A stretch of DNA of 64,000 nucleotides from positions 4,650,001 to 4,714,000 of the forward strand of contig OZ234494.1 of NCBI GenBank assembly GCA_965153455.1, given 5' to 3'. A program made the translations under genes and the position numbers. Positions within the stretch are counted from its first letter, which is position 1, and each line of letters starts with the position of its first letter. Below are positions 51,028 to 61,890 of the stretch, one piece after another. Source of the DNA: Sphagnum compactum (lineage: Eukaryota; Bryophyta; Sphagnopsida; Sphagnales). The notes below the pieces were generated by a model. The model searched no databases. It saw nothing but the letters and a program-made list of their open reading frames with translations, and was not told the DNA's origin.

Positions 51028-54000
51028 ATGGACCTTGAACCATGTTCCACTTGCTACAGAAATTTGAAGGCAATGCAAGAAGATTCTGGCATGGATGTGT
51101 CTGGAAAATATGTGCGATACACAAATGAGCAAGTGGAGGCTCTGGAGCGGGTATACCATGAATGTCCCAAGCCAAGCTCTATACGCCGCCAGCAGCTCAT
51201 CAAGGATTGTCCTATCCTTGCCAACATTGAGCCCAAGCAAATCAAAGTCTGGTTTCAAAATCGAAGGTCTGTGTTGCATATCTAGTCATGATCTAAATTG
51301 TGTACATGAGATTATGCCCATTTCTTGGAGATCTCACTTTCGTTCTCATGGAAATATGTTGGTGTGTAGGTGTCGTGAAAAGCAGCGAAAGGAATCATCA
51401 CGGCTTGTCACTGTGAATGCAAAGTTGACAGCTCTAAATAAACTGCTGATGGAAGAGAATGAGCGACTGTCAAAGCATTCTTCACAGCTCACCCTTGATA
51501 ACCACCTATTACGCCAAGAACTTCAGCAAATGCCTGCCACTCCTGGCAAGCGAAAACTTCCTGATCAGGTCAGTAAAAGCAGACTTTGAATCATGGGCAT
51601 CCACTTAAGCTGGGGTTAAAGAAAAGCATTGATGTGCAATGTATTTGAGTGTGAGTGTGCAGGCAGCTTTGGCCTCCACCGATACTAGCTGTGATTCAGT
51701 GGTCACAGGTGGGCTGCCTCCGCAGCCAACTCCTCAGCATTCTCCACGAGCCTCTAGCCCTGCCGAGTTAGTCTCTCTTGCTCAGCTCTTCTGTAATCCT
51801 CAGAGGACACAGCTATCTGCTCTTAGACTTGGGACTTCTAGGGTCCTCTGTTTGCAGTTGGTTATCAGTGCTGTCAGCTCTTCCCCTTTGCAATGTCAAT
51901 TTTCTGATGTCCATTAGTCAAGAATAATTTGTCTTTTCTCTTTTCAAGCTGCAAGCTTCTTCTGGAGCTTGTTGCAGGTTTTTTGTTGCAAGTTCATTGC
52001 CTGCAAGAGCTCCTCTTTTGTTGAACTTTGTAGGGAATCAGCATTCCATGTGCTTGAAATTTTTGAAAGGAATATTTTGCAGGAATCTGATGCAGACCAA
52101 CTGTGGTCCAGTCAGTATGCATCAGATGTAGCATGTTTGAAGATCAGATAAGATCTTTCATGGACAGTCACATTGTTGGCATCCTATTGATAGCAGTGGG
52201 TTGGCAGATTGTTGTCGATTGCAGAGGAGACTGTCACAGAGTTTGTTTCAAAGGCCACAGGAACTGCAATTGACTGGATTCAGTTACCGGGTATGAAGGT
52301 GTGTCAGCTGCATTTTTCCTGCTGCCTGTTTGCAAGTATGCCAGTGCACGAATGATGATTGTTTAGGAATATGGTGGTGAGGGTGTCTTTGCTAGAATCA
52401 GAGAAACTGAATGTTCATACATTAATGCACTGAAATGACATCAAGATGTATTTTTGGCTAGTGCAGCCTGGTCCGGATGCCATTGGCATTGTTGCCATTT
52501 CTCATGGTTGTCCGGGAGTTGCGGCGAGAGCTTGCAGCTTGGTGGGGCTGGAGCCCAGTAAGGTACCTTGTGGCTATTCTTGTCTCCTTGAAACAGATGC
52601 CATAAAGTCATTCAAGAAGTGAGGAAAATGTATACTCAGGATCTGTAGCTTGCAGCCTGCACACAAACTCTTCTCTTTAATTCAGATGCCTGATGCGCAA
52701 TGTTATTGTTCTTTGGGCAGGTTGTGGAGGTTTTGAAAGATAGGCCGTCGTGGCTCCCGGACTGCCGTCGTTTAAGCATATTAGGTTCTTTCCCAACAGC
52801 AAATGGAGGAACTGTGGAGCTCCTTTATACACAGGTCAGCTAAAATCCAACGACTTTTTACTTGAATGTGCTGTGATTTCTCACTGAAGACCTCATGACA
52901 AACTCTATGATTTGTAGTTTCAATTGTGGACAGTTCTTATAGATATAAATGGTCTGGATAATTGTCACTGCGTAGGCCTTAATGAATTCCTAGTTACAAG
53001 AAGGTAGTAGTGAGTTGTTTTGTTTGTGCACACTGATAACTTGATGTTAACTCCAAAATTCCCAACAACGTTCTCTTGATGGTTCATGCTACGAATTGTC
53101 CCTTAACTGCCAATCCACTGTAACTTGTTAAGCTGAAATTCAGCCTGTGTGCCCTGCTTGTGTTTGATTGTGACCACTAGAATCCCCTAACCATGTGGTG
53201 GCATGCTGGCTTGATCCTGAACTCCAGGATACTAGTATTTTTGGAACAACTGCCAAATGTTCTTTCTTAGTATTTCTCCTTGTGCATGTGTGCAGATGTA
53301 TGCACCAACAACACTTGCCCCTCCCCGGGACTTCTGTACCCTCAGATACACTACTATTTTGGAGAACAGAAATGTGGTGGTGAGTTGATTGATTGTGGTC
53401 TCTTTTCCTGTGATGTTCAGTTGTCCCACATAATAAAGGTTCTAACTGTAACATTATTCCCACAGACATACTATTTCAACACATTATTTCATGACATATA
53501 ACAGTGGATTGTTTTTGCCAGATTTGTGAACGGTCTTTAAGTAGAGCACAAGGAGGGCCAATGATTCCTCCTGTCCAGTCCTTTGTGAGGGCAGAGATTT
53601 TACCCAGTGGTTACTTGATCCGTCCATGTGAAGGCGGAGGATGCATCATTCATATTGTTGACCACATGGACTTAGAGGCATGTTTTATTGCTTAACCTTA
53701 AACCCTAAACCCTAAATCACAACTACATACTTCATCTTTCTCTGATAGTTGGTACATGGCACACAGCTACAAACTCTATCCCCATTATTTTGAGCTCGGT
53801 TTAGACTATATATTTCTTATTAAAAAATGGAAATTTCCCCTTGCAAAATGTGCAGTCAAATGCTTTAGCATTGTTCTTTCAGTAGCTGGCTTTATATTTA
53901 AGCTGTCTTTTTTTCCAGCCATGGAGTGTGCCAGAGGTACTTCGACCCCTCTATGAGTCTTCAGCTGTCCTTGCCCAGAAGACAACAATTGCGGTGAGTT

Positions 54001-57000
54001 TAATCCTCTCAAAATCCTTCTGGTGCATAACAGTAGAGGTACAATTTGATGGTCTGATCAATTGGTCTCTTCTCTCTTTTTTTATATGGCAGGCACTGAG
54101 ACATCTGCGGCAGCTATCACAAGAAGCTAGTGGGGATAGTGCCCCACGAAATGGCCAAAAACCTGCTGCTCTTCGTGCTCTTAGCCAGCGGCTTGCTAGG
54201 TATGTAATTGGGAGACCCAAGGAGTTGAAAAGACATGAATTTTTGAACCAAGCTAGTGTGTCTGATGGGAAGGAATAAAGCAACGGAAAGGAGATGTGAA
54301 ACAGCGAGAGAAATATATACATGCACTATTTTACATCTGTGTGCCATTGTCACTATAGGTTATCAGCAGACATACTATATGGGCCATTGTGACCGTGGGC
54401 TATCACACAGCTTTAACATAGCTGTGGGCCATTGTGACTGGGCTATCAGGGGATTCAACCAAGCAGTAAATGGATTTGTGGAGGATGGCTGGGCTGCCAC
54501 AGTGAGTGATGGCATGGACGATGTCAGTGTGATGATCAATGAGTCTCCCACCACTAAGTCCAGCCAGATAGCTTCAGAAAGGTTCCTCTGCACTCTTGGT
54601 GGTGGGATCTTGTGTGCCAAAGCATCAATGCTCCTGCAGGTTTGACATGTTCTCTGAAGATTTTTGCAGTTTCACTTTTCAATGTTTCTGGGTGCTTTCA
54701 ATTTTATCTATCATGCTAAACTTTTCCATTTACTTACATTTGGATGAAATTGGAATCCAGAATGTGCCTGCGGCCCTTTTGATACGGTTTTTGCGGGAGC
54801 ATCGCTCAGAGTGGGCTGACTGTGACATTGATGCTAGTGCTGCTGCTGCTTTCCGCAGTACCACCCGTAATGGAACTGCTGGTCACTCTCAATTGTCCCT
54901 GCCTTTGGTCAACTCCAGTGAGCAAGAAGAGGTCTTGCCTCCTGTGCACTGCACTGCACTGCACTGGGTTCACATTTCCTGATATAGAATGCTCCTTCCC
55001 TGTCTGTCTTGAAATTGCTATATCTCATTGGACATGAAAAGACTGTGACTCAAGTAAAACAAAAGGGCAAAATGATTTGGGTGTGTAGCTTCTGGAGGTG
55101 GTGAAACTGGAACGACATACAGGTGCTCCAGATGGTATCCATATGCGAGACGATTTTTTACTCCAGGTATGATCTGTCCTTACTGAAATTTGGCAAAATC
55201 CTTGGCATTGACTTTGTTGCTGTGTGCATGATAAGATGTATTGCTCTAATCTGCTTCCATGCCAACCAGAACATACTTATGCTACTCTTTCTGATTTCCT
55301 TGGTATGTTTCTGAAAAATTGTGTTTGTTGGGAACAGCTTTGCAGTGGAATCGATGAAAATGCAGTTGGGGTGTGTTCCCAGCTTGTATTTGCACCAGTT
55401 GACATTACATTGTCAGATGATGTTCCTCTTTTGCCATCTGGCTTCCGTGTCATCCCCCTTGACTGTCATCTTATTGTAAGCACCTTATTGAATGAGGCTC
55501 ATTTCTTCTTATTAGCTTCCACTCAATGTTCATAACCCAAGTTACTGTGGGAGATTAAAAAAACATTTTGGTTAGCAATATCAGTGAATGAGTGCTTCAA
55601 TCTCATCAGGAACATTAAAGGCTTTGTATGTTGTATGTGTTGCAGGGTGGCTCTGGGTTTTCACGCACCCGTGATCTGGCTTCAGCACTTGAAGGAGGAC
55701 CAGAGGTTACTGGGCTTAGAACTGAAACTGGAACAGGCTCTTCCAACCACTTGCGGTCAGTGCTAACCATAGCGTTTCAGTTTGCTTATGAGGCACACAC
55801 CCGAGAAAACTGTGCAGCTGTGGCCAGGCAGTATGTGCGCTCTGTGGTGGCCTCAGTGCAGGTACTCTTATACCAATCAAGAGAACCCTTCTTCTCACTC
55901 TTACTACCAGGCGTAGCACCTGTGTGCCCATAATAGGCTGATAAACCAGGGCCACTAATTTTTACTAATGTGAAAAGTAATGAGATTATGAAGCAAGGCC
56001 ATAGCAGAGTAGTTCACTCCAGGGTGTTGGAACATTGTGCAATCTAAGCCTCCCACTTTCTTTATGTTGCAGCGTGTTGCAATAGCATTGGCACCTTCAC
56101 ATTCAACCCCCCAACAGAGTCCTGGCTCTGCCAATGCTGCTGTTCTTGCCCGGCACATCCTTCAAAGCTACAGGTATAATTTATGACTTCAGATAACTGA
56201 CCTCCAAAGAATCCAATTTCTAGTTTTTCTTGGTCTTGTGAGCACAGAATAGCATGCTTCTAAATTGAGACTTGCCACCATGTAACAGAGTATTTTGGAA
56301 TGGTTTTGAGACCCTTTTGCAAAAGGACAGTTGTTGTAGGTCGGGCACATCTACCAATCTAATCTTCAAGATGCATCACTAGATCACAGACACATTGGGC
56401 ACCCAATTTTTGTAGCTGGCAATGATTTTATCATCTTGGACACAAATATCTTGGGTTCTGAAAGGATGTGAGACCATTGAACCTGGGAGCAATTGCTATG
56501 GTAGACCATAAGATCTGTGTGCTGATACTGTGTTTGATTTTACAGACTCAACTTGGGCATGGACCTAGCAAGAATAGATGCCACAGATGACAATTCCCTA
56601 TTCGAAGTATTTTGGCAACACACTGACGCCATTGTGTGTTGTGCCTGGAAGGTAGCCTTGAAATCCTTCTTTATTTGAGATGTCTTTTGCAAAATTTTGT
56701 GTATGAACCCTAAATTAGAAGCCCCACATCTCAAACAATGTCATTCACAGTATGTTGAATTGGAGAATTCATTCTTACATCTGTTTTAAGTTTGATTAAG
56801 CATCCCTAATTTTGTTCTAGTGACCATCTGGTGCATCAATGAAAAACACTATCTGGTATGAGTATTGTGAGGTCCAAGTACTTAGGGAGATGTAAAATAT
56901 GAGGAGGTTAATGGATGGTGTGTGGAGCACAGGGGTTACCAGAGTTCATGTTTGCAAATCGAGCAGGTCTGGATATGTTGGAAACAACATCTGGGGATTT

Positions 57001-57489
57001 ACAAAATTTGGTGTGGGAGAAGACCCTGGATGAAGAAGGTCAAAAGACTGCATACACTGACTTTACCCTGGTCTTACAACAGGTAGGTTTTGCAAACTCT
57101 TTTCATTTCATTGTGTTCTAGCAGTGTCCCTGAACTAAGTGGGTAATACCTATGACTGTAATGTACACCAACCGCATGACCTTAGGACACAGCAGTGTAC
57201 TGGAACCAGTGTTTTTCTATACAATCAACACTATGTAATATCTTACTCTCCTTCGTACCATGGCCACCAGCCAAAAGAGATAGCCAATATATCCAAATCA
57301 CTGTAATTTATGTGAGAAAGTGGTCTGCTATTTCTACAGGGCTACACATATCTCCCAGCTGGTGTCCGTATTTCAAGTATGGGGCGACTAGCAAAGTATG
57401 ATCGGGCACTTGCATGGAAAGTTATGGCCGAGGATGACAGCATCCAATGTATTGCATTTCTATTCATGAATTGGTCATTCTTGACATAA
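51028..57489 (+). CDS. C3HDZ: class III HD-Zip transcription factor (C3HDZ), 19 coding exons, 854 residues
   Basis: The gene encodes a nuclear DNA-binding regulator of meristem, vascular and organ-polarity development. Exons: 51028-51266, 51370-51568, 51663-51766, 52208-52298, 52467-52562, 52721-52834, 53296-53379, 53522-53677, 53919-53993, 54093-54199, 54450-54639, 54761-54931, 55089-55166, 55338-55475, 55646-55861, 56073-56173, 56546-56651, 56933-57082, 57340-57489. All phases agree. Domains are a homeodomain (residues about 27-88; ALERVYHECPKPSS, KQIKVWFQNRR), a leucine zipper (about 89-131), START (about 180-425; LLSIAEETVTEF, PGMKPGPDAIG), HD-SAD, and C-terminal MEKHLA (about 710-852; FANRAGLDMLETT, ending FLFMNWSFLT). 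The length suits the family (roughly 830-850). Oddities: Cys295 replaces the usual Trp in the FWTLRY motif, and intron 8 has a GC donor. The miR166 site spans exons 4/5. The gene symbol is a family label, not a specific orthologue name. Confidence 0.95.
52288..52476 (+). promoter_or_regulatory. miR165/166 target site split by intron 4
   Basis: Joining CGGGTATGAAG (52,288-52,298) to CCTGGTCCGG (52,467-52,476) gives a 21-nt site. From the known miR166 sequence, it pairs except at miRNA position 17 and position 21, with a G:U at position 1. It encodes the START-domain PGMKPGPD motif, as in other C3HDZ genes. The site exists only in spliced RNA. Confidence 0.9.
53678..53918 (+). other. intron 8 with GC-AG splice boundary
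   Basis: Exon 8 ends GACTTAGAG and is followed by GCATGT; the acceptor is TTTTTTTCCAG before CCATGG. Only this GC donor joins ...DHMDLE to PWSVPEVLRPLYESS without an indel relative to the family. The intron contains a short TTAAACCCTAAACCCTAAA telomere-like run near 53,697. Confidence 0.7.
54200..54449 (+). other. intron 10 with triplicated acceptor-proximal motif
   Basis: GCCATTGTSAC...GGYTATCA-CAG occurs three times, at 54,343-54,366, 54,383-54,410 and 54,428-54,449. The last supplies the acceptor used in the 854-residue model. Splicing to the second (54,410) would stay open and in frame, adding 13 codons. Confidence 0.6.
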
Positions 57490-57930
57490 ACTGACATGTT
57501 TCTTCAAGTCTGACAAGAGCAGATGCTGAATTTCATAGACAAGATCACCAGCAGGGAACTCATGATCAATGCAAGTGAACTGTTTCTTAGAGACCAAGCT
57601 TACTGATGCATCTTTCCACATGTCTAGACTGAAAGGTGACAAAAAGCTGGCATACCTCAGGGCTTCTTTTGCTTGAGCTTTTCACCACAAGTATTATTGC
57701 AGTTCAATTTTACAGTCTGTCTCATGCAGGCCTGTGGAACTTGCAGAACAGGTATGAAAGGCTTTGTAAAGAAGAATGCTACTGAAAAACATTTGTACAC
57801 CTATGACAAGAACAAGCTGCTCAATTTTTGTATCACCATAGTGGAAGCACTTGGCTTGGTTGGTTACAAATTTATTGTATGTCTCTCAACTGTTACTTTT
57901 GTATAGTATTCGGAGATAGCAGAGAGATTT
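57490..57930 (+). other. probable 3' UTR of the C3HDZ gene
   Basis: The sequence follows the TAA at 57,487-57,489. A 77-codon frame at 57,673-57,906 shows no known motif. An unambiguous polyadenylation site was not found. Confidence 0.4.
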
Positions 57931-58499
57931 TCTAACTTGGTAAAATAAGTGAATTGCAATACTTTTTTAAATAACTGAGTGCTGAGCTTGTTTCATGTAA
58001 AGGGTGGGTATTACTTGCATGTGGGCAGGCATAGATAGATCCATGAGGGACTCACTTTGAGTAAATTGCAACAGCTAAGTTTTGAACTCATCTTTGCATC
58101 AGGAATCTGCCAATTGAGTTTGAGGGGTGTGTGATTTTCTCCCCCTTCACTGCTACTTTTCTACAAAATGGAAAAGAAAACCTGTTGGGCGAGAGTTTCA
58201 CTCTTCAACTTTAGGTGAGGTGTTGTAGTTGGCATGTTCCATGATGCGGAATGCTTTGCTCATGTCAATGATGCTAATATTTATCTTGAAGTGGAACTTT
58301 TTGAAACAAGAATAAGCTCTCTTTGGATCTCATGTGACCCACCCATTGGAACACATGACTTGGTTTTGGGGTTACCAAGGTGGAACCTTGGTCGCCTATC
58401 GAGTAAACCCTTATGCTTCCACCTCACACTAACTAGGTAACTACCTATGTAAATGGGTAAGTATCAGATGCCAGTGGGCAGGGAATATGAGTGTTTATT
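57931..58499. other. gene-free stretch downstream of C3HDZ
   Basis: No gene was recognised. A GGTTACCAAGGTGGAACCTTGGTCGCC inverted word pair at about 58,369-58,394 is a minor hairpin. Confidence 0.4.
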
Positions 58500-58765
58500 T
58501 TGTAGGTTAGATCAGTTGCTTTTTTTACTACCTACCTAACTGCTACTGATGTTAGTAGGTATGTAGTAAAAGCTGTGGTAGTAAACCTGGTTTATAAACC
58601 ATCTACTAACCCAAGTAGTCAGCTATTTACATACATATAGGACCTACTTCTTACGTAATTGGCTACCAAGATGAAACTAGACATGCGCGTCCACAAGGGA
58701 GTCATAACCAGCATTCAGTGGACAGTGCACTAGTGGTTGCTGGTTCACTCTGGCCAGGATTAGGG
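58500..58765 (-). mobile_element. inverted-repeat element, copy 2
   Basis: The reverse complement follows copy 1 (37.8 kb): GTGAACCAGCA at the end near 58,749, CTTGGTAGCCAATTACGTAA, AGTAGGTCC, then AGCNACTGA near 58,510. The distal end is less clear. Non-coding. Confidence 0.6.
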
Positions 58766-59149
58766 TAGGGCTGGTTTGTTGGCTCTGCCTGCCAAGGGAG
58801 GGATATTGTGTTGAAAATCTTTGTCTAGTACAATAGCTTCCAGAGAATTTGGCTCCTAAAAAACAAGGCTGTCCTAATTATCATCTCACATTTTTCACTG
58901 TGCCAAGTAAAAGGTGAGATAGTTCATCCTAATTTAGTTCAAACTATGTCATTCATCTAGTAAGCATTTACATTCATTTCTTATGACTGATTCCAAGGTT
59001 TAGAGTTAGGGGCACTTCAAGCCTCCAACCATTCTTACTGATGGACAATACCTTATGCTAGTGCTCCACATACCTATACAACACTCGTTGCAGACACTTT
59101 CCGTATAGTAAAGTTATCCATAAAGTCATGCGGTTAGGGGCAAGAACGG

Positions 59150-59714
59150 CCAGTTTTGGCATAATAGCCAATCAAATGTGTGGGACTGGGACACAAACTA
59201 GTTTTTTCACCAATTTTTGGTGGTAAACTGAGTTTCATCCCTTCTTTCCTTTTTCCTGAGCGCCTCCACTGCTGCTACGTATGTTTTCACTCCTCCTACC
59301 TGCACAACTACTATAATTACTCTCAAACCTTGTGCATTTTCGTACTGAGATTTAATAAAATTTCCTTACTTTGCGAATACCACTGAAAGAGGGGATGGGG
59401 TGAAAGAGAGAGTGACTTTACAGATAACTTTAGTGGGTTTCGCTTGTCTTCTATTTATGTGTGTTGCAATGTTGATACGGTAAGGCGAATGTGACAATAC
59501 AAGAGGTGAAAGCAATTGTAAAATGGAGAATCATGAAGAAAGACTGCACAAGCTCGCAATTGAAAACAAAATCAATGACACCAAGGATCTGATGGAGTGC
59601 AATGCCAATGAAACTGACAAGAGGGTAAGTTGTTGAAGCCCCTATGTTTGCAAAACTTGGCATGTAAAGTGGAGAAGTATGTGCAACAAAAGCACGGCCA
59701 GAGTAAACCCTAAA
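59150..59714. other. unassigned stretch
   Basis: Short frames on both strands, with no family motif. Confidence 0.3.
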
Positions 59715-60086
59715 CCCCATGCACCATTCATTGGATGCCATTTATGACTCAGTTGTGGATGAACTTCAACTTAGCTAATATCTGATTTCACCTTGGTAAC
59801 CCATTCTGCAAAATTTGGGTCCTATATATAGGTAGAGAAGTAGGAAAATAGGTGACTACTACGGAAGTAGATGATCTATAGATACATTAGGGTTTTGCTT
59901 ACTACATACCGACTAACAACCACACCTACTAACAAACCACAATTGTACAAGTAGGTAGGTAGTGAAAAAAGCACCTGAGCTAACCACCATGAGTAGCTTG
60001 GGAACTAGAACCCAACAGAAAATTGTTTCCTCACCACTTACCATCCATACTTCATGGTGTGCGAGTGGTTGCTGGTTCATGCTTGC
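59715..60086 (+). mobile_element. inverted-repeat element, copy 3
   Basis: It has the same order of words as copy 1: GGATGCC, ACTCAGTTGTGGATGAAC, TTTCACCTTGGTAACC, TAGGAAAATAGGTGACTACT, AGTAGGTAGGTAG, ACCTGAGCTAACCACCATG, CCAACAGAAAATTGTTTC and finally GTTGCTGGTTCA. Confidence 0.65.
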
Positions 60087-61105
60087 CACAAAACACTACT
60101 ACAGTTGTACTTAATGATTTTTGAATTTAAGCAATCCCACTGTTTTACTAAGTGAAGTGTTTTATACTAATCAATAGTGGAGGTCTACATTTCTAGTATG
60201 TGTGTCATCATTAGCTTGCATTTGTACAAGCTTCGTTTAGTGGTGTTTTTAGAGGTTGATGGAAAGGTTGATCTAGCAAGGTTCACACCTCAATGTGAGC
60301 AGAAATATAGTCATTTGGTGCAAGCAAATGGTTCCCCGCTTTTATTTTCTTTAGTTGTTCATGTATTTTCACCATTGTGTGTTTGCAACAAGTGTTCCCA
60401 TATATAACTCTTAAAGGTCAATCAAAAAGTGCTCTATTGTCTTTTGACAACACCAATAAAAAGTAATGACTCAACTTTTTAAAAATAGACATGTTTTTGG
60501 TTGGTGGTGCATTTACACTCACCATCGTGAAGTCATGGGGGGTAATTGCGACCAATGACTATCATCCATAATGAAGATGATGGTCTACTATTACAAGGTG
60601 CATTCACAACTTGTTTTGATAACACTCATTCTTGTTTGGTTTGGATTGAACTACCACATTATCATATCTTGGAAGGCTAATCGTGGAAATTTTTTCAATC
60701 TTACACATTGGTGGTGCATCTATCTTTTTGCTCATAAATCTTCAAGTGTTGTGGCTAATGACTTTGTTTTTTTATCCTGAAAATGGATCAATGTAGTTTG
60801 TTGTGTCAATAGTACACCCATCTACCTTTTTCCCAATCAACATCAGTTTCAATTGAAACAAAACCTTCGATAATATAAAGGTGTGTCTAATTTATACATC
60901 CAAGAGTATCCCAAGAACCTTGTATACTCTTGTTGTTTGTTGGTAAGGTTCATGTTGATTACATGGGATTTGTTGTGAAAAGGGGAAGTTTAAATGAGAA
61001 ACGTGACTACCTTAGAAAGGTGGATTCCGTCCTAAGGTGGGCTCCCGTGCCTGCAAGGCACGACACGGCACTGGGAAAAAACTGGGAGTCCAAAGGAGAC
61101 CCGAA
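60087..61105. other. gene-free stretch
   Basis: No gene was recognised. A short GGCTCCCGTGCCTGC-AGGCACGACACGGCAC segment at 61,039-61,070 contains small inverted words and marks the change to the repeat block that follows. Confidence 0.4.
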
Positions 61106-61690
61106 AGACCAGAACTCCTAATTGGACGGAATTACAAATACATGATATTTCATCCAAATAAATCACCATGCAAAACTTATCGTTAGATGGAACTTACGAA
61201 TACATAAATATTTCATCCACATAATCTATCCATCCAAAACTCTAAGTGGACAAAACTACAAAATCTTTAATATTTCATCCACAAATCATTCCTCCTAATT
61301 GGACGGAACTACAAATACATGATATCTCATCCTCAGAACCACCCATCCAGAACTCTGAGCTCATTGGACGGAACTAATTTCATCCACATAATCACAGAAC
61401 TGCCGGGTTTTCGTGCACAGAACTGCCGGGTTTCACGAAAACCCGGAAAAGAGGAGCCAGGCAGGTTTTTGGGTGGTTACATGATATCTCATCCTCATAA
61501 CCACCCATCCAGAACTCTGAGCTCATTGGACGGAATGTAAAACGTATAATATTTCATCCACATCATCAATCCATCCAGAACTCCTCAGTGGATAGAATTA
61601 TATAAATACATAATATTTCATCCACATCATCAATCCATCCAGAACTCCTAATTAGATAGAATTATACAAATACATAATACAAATACAGAA
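61106..61690. repeat. degenerate tandem array, unit about 70 bp, interrupted by a hairpin block
   Basis: The unit is approximately GAACTCCTAATTGGACGGAA, then TTACAAATACATGATATTTC, then ATCCACATAATCNATCCATCCA. About eight copies are recognisable, several truncated. Two units at 61,315-61,375 and 61,480-61,535 share the variant GATATCTCATCCTCA plus AACTCTGAGCTCATTGGACGG. Confidence 0.75.
61394..61472. repeat. hairpin block, copy 1
   Basis: It contains ACAGAACTGCCGGGTTT twice. CCGGGTTTTCGTG (61,403-61,415) and CACGAAAACCCGG (61,434-61,446) form a perfect 13-bp stem. The block ends GAGGAGCCAGGCAGG plus a T run. It is inserted within the tandem array. Confidence 0.8.
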
Positions 61691-61764
61691 CTGCCGGGTT
61701 TTCGTGCACAGAACTGCCGGGTTTCACGAAAACCCGGAAAAGAGGAGCCAGGCAGGTTTTTTGG
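61685..61764. repeat. hairpin block, copy 2
   Basis: It is identical to copy 1 as far as I can read, apart from one extra T in the terminal run. It lies at the end of the tandem array. Confidence 0.8.
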
Positions 61765-61890
61765 ATCTGGGTTTCAGGACCTCGACCAGGCGGACAGGCG
61801 GGTCCCGATCTGGGTTTTAGGACCTCGAGGGGCGGACAACACCTCCACTGTCAGGACCTCGACGCACGCACGCACGGACGGACGCAACAA
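61765..61890. repeat. GC-rich short repeats after the array
   Basis: GATCTGGGTTTCAGGACCTCGA and its variant with TTTTAGG recur, as does AGGACCTCGA a third time. The end is a GCACGCACGCACGGACGGACG run. Confidence 0.65.

Noticed and set aside
51095-51589. 164-codon frame overlapping C3HDZ exons 1 and 2
   Set aside because: It reads through intron 1; only its second half is the true zipper exon, reached by splicing from 51,266 to 51,370.
51767-51917. Continuation of exon 3 beyond 51,766
   Set aside because: The frame is open but the product loses START similarity; donor GA|GTTAGT at 51,766 joins exactly to LLSIAEET at 52,208.
57673-57906. 77-codon frame after the C3HDZ stop as a further exon
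   Set aside because: The family ends at the NWSF motif just before the TAA; no known C-terminal extension resembles this sequence.
60500-60625. Second copy of the 39-kb MITE
   Set aside because: Two GGTGCATT(T/C)ACA words occur, but in the same orientation and without inverted ends or a target duplication.
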